Shown: one piece after another, positions 37,465 to 48,518 of the stretch
Numbering within the stretch: position 1 is the first letter of the stretch
Layout: the number at the start of each line of letters is the position of its first letter
Assembly: GCA_937897985.1 (NCBI GenBank)
Contig: CALCBD010000062.1
Coordinates: 1-64,000 of the forward strand
Length of the DNA stretch: 64,000 nucleotides
Reading direction: 5' to 3'
Source of the DNA: an uncultured Paludibacter sp.
Lineage (GTDB): Bacteria; Bacteroidota; Bacteroidia; Bacteroidales; Paludibacteraceae
Notes under the pieces: model-generated
Seen by the model: the letters and a program-made list of their open reading frames with translations, nothing else
Databases searched by the model: none
Told to the model about the DNA's origin: nothing
Program-made: the position numbers and the translations under genes

Positions 37465-37917
37465 TCATACTGATTTGATAACATGAGTAACCACTCCCCA
37501 GATACGAAGGTCGTTTTCTTCCGTAACATGTATCGGCCGGTAGCTTTCGTTGGCAGGAACCAGCCATACGCCCCCGCTGTCGGTTTTGATGCGTTTCAGA
37601 GTAAATTCACCATCCACAAAACATACCGCAATTTTTCCATCCACCGGATCAATGCTTTTATCAATCACCAAAAGATCACCATCGTTGATGCCCGCATCTT
37701 TCATCGATTCACCCTTTACCCTTCCGTAAAATGTGGCAGATGGATGCTTAATCAAATGTCTGTTCAGATCGATGCTTAAATCGATGAAATCCATGGCCGG
37801 AGAGGGAAATCCCGCACTGATACCCGGTAGGACAGGCAAATCAAGTTCCGTTTCGGTCTGTGCCGAATAAATATCGAGCGCTGTGGAAGTATGTAATCTT
37901 AAAGCTGACATTATCAA
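37465..37917 (-). CDS. umuD: UmuD, S24-family self-cleaving protease
   Basis: Self-cleaving regulatory subunit of DNA polymerase V. The 150 residues show the LexA/UmuD layout: cleavage site Ala35-Gly36 in GISAGFPSPA, nucleophile Ser71 in GRVKGESMKDAGI, and general-base Lys108 in GEFTLKRI. There is no DNA-binding domain, so it is UmuD rather than LexA. First gene of the umuDC operon. An imperfect -7 (TATCTTTA, minus strand, 37962-37955) lies about 40 bases upstream. Confidence 0.95.
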   Translation of the reverse strand: MIMSALRLHTSTALDIYSAQTETELDLPVLPGISAGFPSPAMDFIDLSIDLNRHLIKHPSATFYGRVKGESMKDAGINDGDLLVIDKSIDPVDGKIAVCFVDGEFTLKRIKTDSGGVWLVPANESYRPIHVTEENDLRIWGVVTHVIKSV

Positions 37918-40328
<2,411 letters not shown>

Positions 40329-40335
40329 ATGTTCT

Positions 40336-40380
40336 CACATTTGAAGACTGTAGTCAGTAAACTTTCAATCTTCAAATGTG
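40336..40380 (+). terminator. Inverted repeat after gyrB (possible terminator or processing site)
   Basis: CACATTTGAAGA (40336-40347) and TCTTCAAATGTG (40369-40380) form a perfect 12-bp stem with a 21-base loop between gyrB and the next gene. No T run follows on the plus strand, so termination may be partial. Confidence 0.45.
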
Positions 40381-40404
40381 AAACTCAACATATAAACCAA
40401 GAAA

Positions 40405-40950
40405 ATGAACATTGCCGTTTACTGCTCATCGAGCAATCATATTCCTGAGAGTTACAAAACATCGGCTTACCAATTAGGCCAATGGATAGCGCGAAGCGGT
40501 AATGTTCTTGTTTTCGGAGGAGCAACCGGTGGATTAATGTCGTCGGTTTCGGAAGGAGCCTCGGGAGGTCAGATTGTTGGCATTATCCCTCAGGCTGTTA
40601 TCAAAATGAATCGTCTGAATACTTTGTGTACCCAACTTATCGAAGTAGAAACCATGGGCGAACGAAAGGCAAAGATGAAGGAACTTGCGGGTGTTTTTGT
40701 CGTATTGCCCGGCAGTTTCGGAACTCTGGACGAAATGTTCGATGTCATTGCTTCGGGTGTTGTTGGCGAACACAAAAAACCTTTGATTATAGTCAACGAA
40801 AATGGATTTTACAACGATTTGCTTCGTCAGATTGAGAAAATGCTCTCCGAAAAATTTATTCCGACAGAGAATTATAAACCATTTGTGTTGAATAATATTG
40901 AAGAATGCATTCAAATGATTGAGAAAAAATTTAACAATCAGTTAACTTAA
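40405..40950 (+). CDS. LOG-family protein (TIGR00730; nucleoside 5'-monophosphate phosphoribohydrolase)
   Basis: A 181-residue Rossmann-like enzyme of the LOG/lysine-decarboxylase-like family, which releases bases (in plants, cytokinins) from nucleoside 5'-monophosphates. GGATGGLM (38-45) and the phosphate-binding PGSFGTLDE (102-110) are visible. The second Gly of the canonical PGGxGT is Ser104 here. METMGERKAKM carries the conserved ERK. Bacterial members probably act in nucleotide clean-up or AMP hydrolysis. The stop codon abuts a 210-bp heptamer array. Confidence 0.88.
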   Translation: MNIAVYCSSSNHIPESYKTSAYQLGQWIARSGNVLVFGGATGGLMSSVSEGASGGQIVGIIPQAVIKMNRLNTLCTQLIEVETMGERKAKMKELAGVFVVLPGSFGTLDEMFDVIASGVVGEHKKPLIIVNENGFYNDLLRQIEKMLSEKFIPTENYKPFVLNNIEECIQMIEKKFNNQLT

Positions 40951-41168
40951 CCCGGTTTCGGGTTCCGGGTTTCGGGTTTCGGGTTCCGGGTTTTGGGTTC
41001 CGGGTTCCGGGTTTCGGGTTTTGGGTTTCGGGTTTCGGGTTTCGGGTTCCGGGTTTTGGGTTCCGGGTTTCGGGTTTTGGGTTTTGGGTTCCGGGTTTTG
41101 GGTTTCGGGTTTTGGGTTTTGGGTTTCGGGTTTCGGGTTTCGGGTTTCGGGTTCTTTGTTCTTTGTTC
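40951..41168. repeat. Heptanucleotide tandem repeat, 30 units of YGGGTTY
   Basis: From 40959 the sequence reads as 30 consecutive in-register 7-mers. 28 are CGGGTTT, CGGGTTC, TGGGTTT or TGGGTTC, and the last two are TTTGTTC. A partial unit (CCCGGTTT) precedes, directly after the LOG stop codon. The plus strand carries GGG every 7 bases, like telomeric DNA, and could form G-quadruplexes. Open frames in either direction are repeat translations. Confidence 0.95.
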
Positions 41169-41209
41169 TATAATAAAATGATTTATTCATCCGTAAATGT
41201 AAATCAATC

Positions 41210-42526
41210 ATGAATTTGTTTTGGAAAAACCTTTTTGGAGGCATTACTCCCACAGCTAAACTTGAAAAAGAAGAAGCTGATTTAATTCAGGCTATGCACC
41301 GTTATCAGGAAATTGAGAAATCGGTCGAACTTGCCGAATACAGAACTTTATTTCACATCGTTAAATCAGCTGATTTCAAAGAAAACAAAAAGACACTTCA
41401 AAACAGAAAATTCAAAGATACCGAGGAATACCGTATCTCCACCAAATTTGGGAAATTAGACAAATCGCCTGCTATTCAACTTTATTATCAGGTGCTTAAA
41501 TCAAACATCTTAGAGCAATATCTCGAATTCAGAGCAGGTGATGAGTTCGAAAAACTCGGGGACAAAAAAGAACTGAAGAACTCGGAAAAGCTTCAGAAGC
41601 TCAAACATTTCGAAAAATCGAAAGAATACAAAACCTATACGCGCTTTCACGATTCGTTCATCATTAAGGAATATGAAGCATTAAAAGCAAAAACCTCGGA
41701 TCCGGAGTTTAAAAAGGACCTTGAATTCTGGTCCAATCCTAATCGATGGAAAACTACCCCTGACTTTGCCAAAGAACAAAGGTTTTATGAACTGGCAAAA
41801 AATCCCGACATCGTGTTTTTTCTGAATGAAAAACCTGAACGTTTCAAAAAATTCAATGAACTGAAGCTGACATTTAAAGAGGAATTCGAGTGGAATACCC
41901 TTGACAAGTCGCGCTGGAACTTTGGTTTTCATTACCGGAATGCAAGATTGATGGGAAATCATTCGTTTGCCAACGAGAAACAAGCCAACAATGCAGGTAA
42001 AAATATTTTCGTTGAGAATGGCGTTTTGAACATAGCCACCAAACACGAGAAAGTTAAAGCACCTGCATGGCATCCAACAAAGGGTTTCATCGAAAATGAA
42101 TTCAGTTTCACTTCAGACATTCTTCAATCGGCCGAAGAATTCCGCCAAAGAGGAGGTGTTTTCACAGCAAAAATCCGTTGTTCGGGTAAAATTAACCATG
42201 CCTTCTGGCTGGGCACCGACAATAAATTGCCTCATATCAATATATTCCATTACGATGGAAAAAATATAAAAGTAGGCAACGTAAGCAACAACGTGATTGA
42301 TGGCGTTAAGGTGAGCGGAATCAACCCTTCAAAATTTTACATCTACAAATTATACTGGTCCGAAAAAGAGTTGATCTGGTCGATTAACGATTATGAAATC
42401 TACAGAACCACAAGCAATATTCCGGCAGTTGAAATGTATCTGGTTTTCAACTCCTTTATTTCTCAAAAACAAAAAGGCACAACAGGTTCGCTTGAAGTTG
42501 ACTGGGTAAGAGTATACAGTTTTTAA
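41210..42526 (+). CDS. Phe-rich helical repeats fused to a degenerate GH16-like domain
   Basis: A 438-residue protein without a signal peptide. Residues about 40-215 are charged and helical, with repeated aromatic spacing (FKDTEEYRISTKF at 68-80, FEKSKEYKTYTRF at 134-146, PDFAKEQRFYEL at 184-195). Residues about 222-438 follow the GH16/concanavalin fold: FKEEFEWNTLDKSRWN, the GGVFTAKIR strand, NHAFWLG, and the closing SLEVDWVRVYSF. Where GH16 enzymes have ExDxxE, this protein has HINIFH (342-347), so both catalytic glutamates are His. It is therefore probably a binding or structural protein rather than a hydrolase. Role unknown. Confidence 0.7.
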   Translation: MNLFWKNLFGGITPTAKLEKEEADLIQAMHRYQEIEKSVELAEYRTLFHIVKSADFKENKKTLQNRKFKDTEEYRISTKFGKLDKSPAIQLYYQVLKSNILEQYLEFRAGDEFEKLGDKKELKNSEKLQKLKHFEKSKEYKTYTRFHDSFIIKEYEALKAKTSDPEFKKDLEFWSNPNRWKTTPDFAKEQRFYELAKNPDIVFFLNEKPERFKKFNELKLTFKEEFEWNTLDKSRWNFGFHYRNARLMGNHSFANEKQANNAGKNIFVENGVLNIATKHEKVKAPAWHPTKGFIENEFSFTSDILQSAEEFRQRGGVFTAKIRCSGKINHAFWLGTDNKLPHINIFHYDGKNIKVGNVSNNVIDGVKVSGINPSKFYIYKLYWSEKELIWSINDYEIYRTTSNIPAVEMYLVFNSFISQKQKGTTGSLEVDWVRVYSF

Positions 42527-42679
42527 TTTTTATCAATCCGGGATGCATGCTCAATCAGTTCAATTACAATCTGATAGCGATGATGAATACAAATAACGGA
42601 CCGGACAAACGTAAAAACATGCATGATAATCACTGCAAATCGATATGAATGACAAATAAATATACTAATCATGAAATGA

Positions 42680-42708
42680 GACAAGCCATCAACTTGTCTT
42701 TTTCTTTT
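42680..42708 (+). terminator. Terminator between the GH16-like gene and kdsA-kdsC
   Basis: AGACAAG (42680-42686) pairs with CTTGTCT (42693-42699), followed by TTTTCTTTTT. It lies directly upstream of the kdsA start. Confidence 0.75.
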
Positions 42709-42723
42709 TAAATAATTCCAACC

Positions 42724-44133
42724 ATGAAATTAACCCGTAAAATCAATATAATCAACCGTTTCGACATTGGAGGAAATGAGCGTTTTGTACTTATTGCCGG
42801 TCCCTGCGCCATCGAATCCGAAGAAATGACCCTACAGGTGGCTGCCGAACTAAAACAAATCTGCTCTGATCTTAACATCCATTTGATTTTCAAATCCTCG
42901 TTCGATAAAGCCAACCGGTCCTCCGTGAAAGCTCCGCGGGGCGTGGGTATGGAAAGAGGTTTGCAAATCCTTCAGCGGGTAAAGGATGAGCTCCAACTGC
43001 CAATTGTCACAGATGTACACGAATCGTGGCAATGCAAACCGGTTGCTGAGGTTGCCGATATGTTACAAATCCCGGCTTTCCTTTCGCGACAGACCGATTT
43101 ATTAATCGCTGCCGCTAAAACCGGAAAAGTTGTCAATGTGAAAAAAGGTCAGTTCATGGCTCCGTGGGACATGAAAAATGTAATTGATAAGCTGACTGAC
43201 TCAGGCAACGAAAATATTCTGCTCTGTGAACGCGGTTCATGTTTCGGGTATAACAATCTCATTGTCGACATGACCGGACTGGCAGAAATGCGCAGTTACG
43301 GCTTCCCCGTGGTTTTTGATGCCACTCATGCTGTACAAAAGCCGGGAGGACAGGGAACCTCTACAGGCGGCAACCGGGAAATGGTACCTTATCTCATGCG
43401 TGCCGCTCTGGCTGTTGGCGTTGATGCCATCTTTGCCGAAGTGCATCCCGATCCCGACCATGCTTTTTCCGACGGACCTAATCAAATTTATTTATCAGAT
43501 ATACGCGAAATTCTTGAACTGGCTGTTGCCATTGACGATGTGGTAAAAGGTAGCGGGATGAGGGTAGCGGGTAGTGAGGAGCGGGAAGCGGGAAGCGGGA
43601 AGCGGGAAGCGGGAAGCGGGAAGCGGGTAGCGGGTTGTGAGGAGTTCAGATTTCAGAATATTAAATTACTCTTAACCGATGTTGATGGTGTACTCACCGA
43701 TGCAGGTATGTACTATTCCGAGAACGGGGATGAACTGAAAAAATTCAACACTCACGATGGAATGGGTCTGCAGATGATTAAAAATGCTGGCATTAAAACC
43801 GGTATTATCACTTCCGAAGATACACAAATCGTCGAAAGGAGATTTAACAAACTAAAACTCGACTACCTCTGTCAGGGTAAACGCGAAGGTGGAAAATTAG
43901 CTTCAGCACTCGAAATATGTGAAAAAGAGGGCATAACACTCGCTAACGTGGCTTATATAGGTGATGATATTAATTGCCATGAACTTCTATCGAATGTTGG
44001 TTTGGCTGCATGCCCTGCCAACGCTGTCGGTGTAGTGAAGGAAATTCCGGGAATACTCAGGCTTTCAAAAAAAGGCGGCGAAGGCTGCGTTCGGGAATTG
44101 ATTGAAATTATTCTGGAGAGAAAAGGACAATAA
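42724..44133 (+). CDS. kdsA-kdsC: Fused Kdo-8-phosphate synthase (KdsA) and Kdo-8-phosphate phosphatase (KdsC)
   Basis: One 469-residue frame encodes two consecutive steps of Kdo synthesis for LPS: arabinose 5-phosphate plus PEP to Kdo-8-P, then dephosphorylation to Kdo. The KdsA domain (1-275) shows LIAGPCAIES, FKSSFDKANRSS, FDATHAVQKPGG and EVHPDPDHAFSDGPNQ. The KdsC domain (about 309-469) is a HAD phosphatase with LLTDVDGVLTD (motif I), IITSE and IGDDINC. The linker (276-307) contains the repeat AGSGKRE and is encoded by thirteen consecutive 7-mers (43550-43640), six of them perfect. Both domains look intact. Whether the protein stays fused, or the repeat length varies, is untested. Followed by kdsD. 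Confidence 0.92.
   Translation: MKLTRKINIINRFDIGGNERFVLIAGPCAIESEEMTLQVAAELKQICSDLNIHLIFKSSFDKANRSSVKAPRGVGMERGLQILQRVKDELQLPIVTDVHESWQCKPVAEVADMLQIPAFLSRQTDLLIAAAKTGKVVNVKKGQFMAPWDMKNVIDKLTDSGNENILLCERGSCFGYNNLIVDMTGLAEMRSYGFPVVFDATHAVQKPGGQGTSTGGNREMVPYLMRAALAVGVDAIFAEVHPDPDHAFSDGPNQIYLSDIREILELAVAIDDVVKGSGMRVAGSEEREAGSGKREAGSGKRVAGCEEFRFQNIKLLLTDVDGVLTDAGMYYSENGDELKKFNTHDGMGLQMIKNAGIKTGIITSEDTQIVERRFNKLKLDYLCQGKREGGKLASALEICEKEGITLANVAYIGDDINCHELLSNVGLAACPANAVGVVKEIPGILRLSKKGGEGCVRELIEIILERKGQ
43550..43640 (+). repeat. In-gene heptanucleotide repeat (GAAGCGG)n between kdsA and kdsC
   Basis: Thirteen in-register 7-mers: GTAGCGG, GATGAGG, GTAGCGG, GTAGTGA, GGAGCGG, six GAAGCGG, GTAGCGG, GTTGTGA. 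Three units equal 21 bases or 7 codons, so the encoded linker repeats every 7 residues. A gain or loss of one unit would shift the kdsC frame. The same 7-mer fills the array at 21.1-22.5 kb. Confidence 0.95.
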
Positions 44134-44226
44134 AATTAACAAAGAAAAAACTTAAGCAAATAATTTCTGCTAAAAAAAAGAAAAACTTTATCAGAAAAAA
44201 ACAGTAGATTGAAAATTCAGAAAAAA

Positions 44227-45174
44227 ATGGATGCAACAACACGGGCGAAAGAGATTTTCGAACAGGAAATAAATGAACTTCAGAAACTTGGCGGTAAAAT
44301 CGGTGATGAATTCAACCGGGCGGTAGAATTAATTTATTCGGGTAAAGGCAAGTTGGTAATCATGGGAATTGGCAAAACCGGTATCATCGGACATAAAATT
44401 GCTTCTTCGATGGCCTCGACAGGTACGCCCACAATTTTTGTCAATGCCGCCGAAGCAATGCACGGCGACCTTGGAATGGTTGACAAAAAAGATATTGTTT
44501 TGCTGATTTCAAACAGTGGTAGCTCGTCGGAAATTCTGAATATTGTAACCCCGCTCAAAAAAATCGGCTGCACGCTTATAGCTATGACAGGCAATAAAAA
44601 TTCAGCATTGGCAGGTGAGGTTGAACTCGTTATTAACATCGGCGTCGAAAAAGAAGCCTGCCCGCTTGGTCTGGCTCCAACAACTTCAACAACCGCAACA
44701 CTCGTAATGGGTGATGCTTTGACTATTTGTTTGATGGAACGCCGTAATTTTAAAGCAGAAAACTACGCGCTTTATCATCCTGGCGGAGCATTGGGTCGTC
44801 AACTATTGAGCCGTGTAAAAGACGAAATGACAACCGACATCCCGAAAGTAATGGAAACAACTCTTTTTAAAGATGTTATATTCGAAGTAAGCAACAAACG
44901 TTTAGGTACCACATTGGTGTACAACTCCGAAAATAAAGCTGTCGGGATAATAACTGACGGCGATATCCGACGCGCCATACAGAAATTTGACGACATTAAA
45001 CACCTGAAAGCGTCCGACTTCATGACCAACGGATTCAAACGAATCGACAAAAACGAAATGTTAAGTGAAGCACTCGAGATGATGGACGAAAATAACATCA
45101 CTACCCTCGCAGTTACCGAAAATGATGAAGTGGTGGGTATTATTTCGATTCATCACATCATCGATTTCAGATGA
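44227..45174 (+). CDS. kdsD: Arabinose-5-phosphate isomerase
   Basis: Converts ribulose 5-phosphate to arabinose 5-phosphate, the substrate of the KdsA domain encoded just upstream (94-base gap). The 315 residues show an SIS domain (about 25-180: MGIGKTGIIGHKIASSMASTG, LISNSGSSSEI, LAPTTSTTATLVMGDAL, YHPGGALGRQLL) and two CBS repeats (about 205-315, GIITDGDIRRAI and VGIISIHHII). A TTG at 44209 could extend the frame by six residues. I prefer the ATG at 44227, where family homology starts. Confidence 0.95.
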   Translation: MDATTRAKEIFEQEINELQKLGGKIGDEFNRAVELIYSGKGKLVIMGIGKTGIIGHKIASSMASTGTPTIFVNAAEAMHGDLGMVDKKDIVLLISNSGSSSEILNIVTPLKKIGCTLIAMTGNKNSALAGEVELVINIGVEKEACPLGLAPTTSTTATLVMGDALTICLMERRNFKAENYALYHPGGALGRQLLSRVKDEMTTDIPKVMETTLFKDVIFEVSNKRLGTTLVYNSENKAVGIITDGDIRRAIQKFDDIKHLKASDFMTNGFKRIDKNEMLSEALEMMDENNITTLAVTENDEVVGIISIHHIIDFR

Positions 45175-45215
45175 AATTTTGATCTGAAAATTGCAAAATT
45201 CAATCATAAAAACCA

Positions 45216-46058
45216 TTGAAATTCAAGAAAATATACATCGAAATAACAAACAGCTGCAACTACAATTGCAGCTTTTGTTTCAAAACCTCCAGAGCTAAAA
45301 GATTCATGACTCCGGTTGAGTTCGGTGTTATTACTCAAAAAATCAGGCCCTACACCGATTATATTTATCTTCATGTAATGGGCGAACCTCTTTTACATCC
45401 GGGCTTTGAAGAAATGCTTTTGATAGCCCGCGAAGCAAAACTGAATGTCAACATTACCACTAACGGAAGTCTGATTAACTCCAAAAAAGCAATTCTGCTC
45501 AACAACCCGATTCGTCAGATCAATATCTCGCTCCACGATGCTGAAGAGAATATACCGGCCGAACAATGGGATAGTTATCTCGACTCCGTATTCAACTTTG
45601 CAACCGAAGCTGCACCTGCAACTTATATCAACCTCCGGCTCTGGAATGCAGGTGTGAATAAAAGTACAGCATTCAACTTATTTGTTTTGGATAAAATTGC
45701 ACGTAAATTCGATAAATCGCTCAATGACATATCCATAACAGAAAAAGATAAGGGAATTAAACTCGCTCCTCATATCTTTCTTCAACATGCAGCACGATTC
45801 GAATGGCCCGATGGTGAGGAAACAAGAACAGGAACTACAAAAACATGTTATGCTCTGCGCGACCAGATTGCAGTGCTGGCCGATGGTACTGTTGTCCCCT
45901 GTTGTCTGGACGCGGACGCCCATCTGAAACTCGGGAATATTTTCAGCTCCGGATTATCTGAAATTCTTTCGTCGGAACGTGCAATAAAGATCCGCAACGG
46001 ATTTATCAACAACAAAATAACTGAGGATTTTTGTAGAAGCTGCGGATTCTTTATTTAA
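45216..46058 (+). CDS. Radical SAM protein with SPASM/Twitch-like C-terminus
   Basis: A 280-residue radical SAM enzyme. The 4Fe-4S motif C14-NYN-C18-SF-C21 follows almost directly after the start. VMGEPLLHP and ITTNGSLI are the typical SAM-binding strands. The C-terminal part has VPCCLDADAHLKLGNIF and DFCRSCGFF, the cysteine pattern of SPASM/Twitch domains that hold an extra Fe-S centre. A stop codon at 45207-45209 and the early cluster motif leave TTG at 45216 as the only sensible start. It follows kdsD by 41 bases. The substrate is unknown: peptide modification and envelope sugar or lipid chemistry are both possible. Confidence 0.82.
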   Translation: MKFKKIYIEITNSCNYNCSFCFKTSRAKRFMTPVEFGVITQKIRPYTDYIYLHVMGEPLLHPGFEEMLLIAREAKLNVNITTNGSLINSKKAILLNNPIRQINISLHDAEENIPAEQWDSYLDSVFNFATEAAPATYINLRLWNAGVNKSTAFNLFVLDKIARKFDKSLNDISITEKDKGIKLAPHIFLQHAARFEWPDGEETRTGTTKTCYALRDQIAVLADGTVVPCCLDADAHLKLGNIFSSGLSEILSSERAIKIRNGFINNKITEDFCRSCGFFI

Positions 46059-46066
46059 ATTACCGG

Positions 46067-46810
46067 TCAGTCGGGCTTCGATGATAATAGTTTTGCAGCT
46101 TCCCTGTCGATAAAGAAATCGGTATTACCGCTATAATCATGAACATAAGCGGCAGGATACTTACGTGAAACTGATTCGCTGTTAATAATTTCTTTTAAAA
46201 TTCCGGCTTTGTTTTCACCGGTCAGCAGAAAAACAACTCTATCGGCATTATTCAGCGTTTTACCGGTCAATGTAAGGCGTTTTTGTCCCGAATAAGGATT
46301 TCTGTTCACAGCGACTGATGAGTTCGAATTCAACAGGCTTAAATCATTCGGAAAGACAGATGCGGTATGACCATCATCGCCCATTCCGAGAAGCAGCAGA
46401 TCGAAAACAGGAAAACCTTCCCTGACCGGCAATTCGCGCCACAAAAGTTTTTGATATCGTTCAGCCTCGACTTCCGGAATTTCTTCACCTTTCATCCTGA
46501 AGACATGCTCCGAACAGATAAACGGTTTGTGAAGCAATACATCATAAGTCATCCCGTAATTGCTTTCGGCATCCGTGGGTTCCACACATCGTTCGTCCAC
46601 CCAGAAAAACCGTACTTTATGCCATGGAACAGAATTGTGAAATTCTTCACCCAAAATGCTGAATAATAGTTTCGGAGTATTTCCTCCCGATACCGCTACA
46701 TTAAAAAATTTATTTTCAGCTACTTTACCTGCAGCAAGACCCGAAAATAATTCTGCTACTCCACGCGAAGCACTTTCAGCATTTTCAAAAATGTGAAGTT
46801 GGTGTTTCAT
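46067..46810 (-). CDS. pgl: 6-phosphogluconolactonase
   Basis: Hydrolyses 6-phosphogluconolactone, the product of Zwf, in the oxidative pentose phosphate pathway. The 247 residues match the DevB/SOL type, with VAVSGGNTPKLLF (about 39-51), VRFFWVDERCVEPTDAESNYGM, and the LLLGMGDDGHTASVFP signature. Second gene of the zwf-pgl operon (68-base gap), convergent with the radical SAM gene (8 bases between stops). Confidence 0.95.
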   Translation of the reverse strand: MKHQLHIFENAESASRGVAELFSGLAAGKVAENKFFNVAVSGGNTPKLLFSILGEEFHNSVPWHKVRFFWVDERCVEPTDAESNYGMTYDVLLHKPFICSEHVFRMKGEEIPEVEAERYQKLLWRELPVREGFPVFDLLLLGMGDDGHTASVFPNDLSLLNSNSSVAVNRNPYSGQKRLTLTGKTLNNADRVVFLLTGENKAGILKEIINSESVSRKYPAAYVHDYSGNTDFFIDREAAKLLSSKPD

Positions 46811-46878
46811 AATTGATTTATTAGTTTTATTGTTAGTTGACCGCCTTATTAATTGTTATCGTCGTCATATCAATAACT

Positions 46879-48396
46879 TTACTCGGTCTTGAATTTCTCA
46901 AATGGCTGTCTCCATTTTACATACTTATCGTCGAATAGTTTGTTGGATTCGACCGGCCCCCATGTTCCAGATTCGTAGAAATACAATGGGATTTCAGGAT
47001 TATTTTTCCATGCCTGTAAAATCGGATCCACGAATTTCCAGCTGGCTTTCACAGCATCAGCACGTGCATACAGAGTGGAATCGCCTATCATACAGTCGAG
47101 TAAGAGTCTTTCGTAAGCTTCGGCGATTTTCTTCTCTGCAAGGTCGGAATAATGAAATGCCATGTTTACATTCTGAACTTTAAATCCTGCACCCGGTATT
47201 TTCATTCCAAAGTCGATGGCTACACCTGCATCAGGATGAATACGCAAAATAATCAGATTGTTCGGCTCGGTGAGGCATAGTTGTTTAAACAGCTGATGCG
47301 GAGCCGGCTTTAAGTGAATAACAACTTCGGTAACCCGTTCGGGCAATTGCTTTCCGGTACGAATAAAAAACGGCACATCGCCCCAACGCCAGTTGTCAAC
47401 AAATATTTTCATTGCAACGAAAGTCTCGGTCTTCGAGTTGGGAGCCACACCTGTTTCCTGACGGTACCCTTTTTGCACTTCTTCACCTACCTGACCCGAC
47501 ACATACTGTCCGCGTATGACATTATCAGCCACTTCACCCGGCTTAATCGGACGAATTGCCTGCAACACTTTTACCGTTTCGTTTCGAATAGAATCCGAAT
47601 CGAAAACAGCAGGAGGTTCCATTGCCACAACTGCAAGCACCTGCAACAAATGATTCTGAATCATGTCGCGCATGGCTCCTGAAGTATCGTAATATCCGCC
47701 ACGATTGCCAACACCGATTTTTTCGGAAGCAGTTATTTCAATTCTTTCTATGTATTTCCTGTTCCAGATGGGTTCAAAAAAACCATTTGAAAACCGCGTC
47801 ACCATGATATTCTGAACTGTTTCCTTGCCCAAATAATGATCAATCCGATAGATTTGTTCTTCATGAAATCCATTGTGAAGTTTTTTATCCAAATCCAGAG
47901 CCGTTTCGTAACTGTAACCAAATGGCTTTTCAACAATTATTCTTTTCCACCCGTCTTCTTCGTTGTTTAATCCGTATTTTACCAGGCTGGCTGCTACAAC
48001 TTCGTACAGAAAGGGTGGTATTGAGAAATAAAACACAATATTTCTGGTCAGGTTTCTTTCATCCGACAGTTTATGAATATAGTCCTTTAAAGCCTGAAAA
48101 TCTTCTTCCTGTTGATTATTAACTTTTTTATAAAAAACCTTCTGTAAAAACTCCTGCAGTTTTTCGGGATATAAGCTAATTGATTTGTTGGCAAATGTCT
48201 TTAAACTCTCCTGCACATCAACCCGATAGGCTTCCTCATTTTTGTCCTGACTTCCGGCCCCAAGTACCACAAAATTTTCCGGTAATAAACTTTCAATATA
48301 TAATTGAAATACAGCCGGTAATAACTTTCTTTTTGCCAAATCGCCGTTTGAACCAAAAATAACCAATAACTGGCTTTCAATATTATTCTTTTTCAT
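46879..48396 (-). CDS. zwf: Glucose-6-phosphate 1-dehydrogenase
   Basis: Oxidises glucose 6-phosphate to the lactone and makes NADPH. The 505 residues show the NADP-binding FGSNGDLAKRKLLPA near the N-terminus, the active-site YRIDHYLGKETVQN, WGDVPFFIRTGK, and LLLDCMIGDSTLYARADAV. First gene of a two-gene operon with pgl. No 6-phosphogluconate dehydrogenase gene is seen in the window. Confidence 0.97.
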   Translation of the reverse strand: MKKNNIESQLLVIFGSNGDLAKRKLLPAVFQLYIESLLPENFVVLGAGSQDKNEEAYRVDVQESLKTFANKSISLYPEKLQEFLQKVFYKKVNNQQEEDFQALKDYIHKLSDERNLTRNIVFYFSIPPFLYEVVAASLVKYGLNNEEDGWKRIIVEKPFGYSYETALDLDKKLHNGFHEEQIYRIDHYLGKETVQNIMVTRFSNGFFEPIWNRKYIERIEITASEKIGVGNRGGYYDTSGAMRDMIQNHLLQVLAVVAMEPPAVFDSDSIRNETVKVLQAIRPIKPGEVADNVIRGQYVSGQVGEEVQKGYRQETGVAPNSKTETFVAMKIFVDNWRWGDVPFFIRTGKQLPERVTEVVIHLKPAPHQLFKQLCLTEPNNLIILRIHPDAGVAIDFGMKIPGAGFKVQNVNMAFHYSDLAEKKIAEAYERLLLDCMIGDSTLYARADAVKASWKFVDPILQAWKNNPEIPLYFYESGTWGPVESNKLFDDKYVKWRQPFEKFKTE

Positions 48397-48518
48397 ATTG
48401 CATCCCTCAGTTTTAAATAAAATACTTTACAACAACTAACAAGTGCTTCACTTATTTGTTTATCGCTGAAAACTATTACTTGATAGATTTTTTATCTTTA
48501 ACGCTTCTCAATGATTTT

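Noticed and set aside
40942..41253. 103-codon minus-strand frame of PETRNPK-type repeats
   Set aside because: It is the reverse translation of the GGGTTTC heptamer array.
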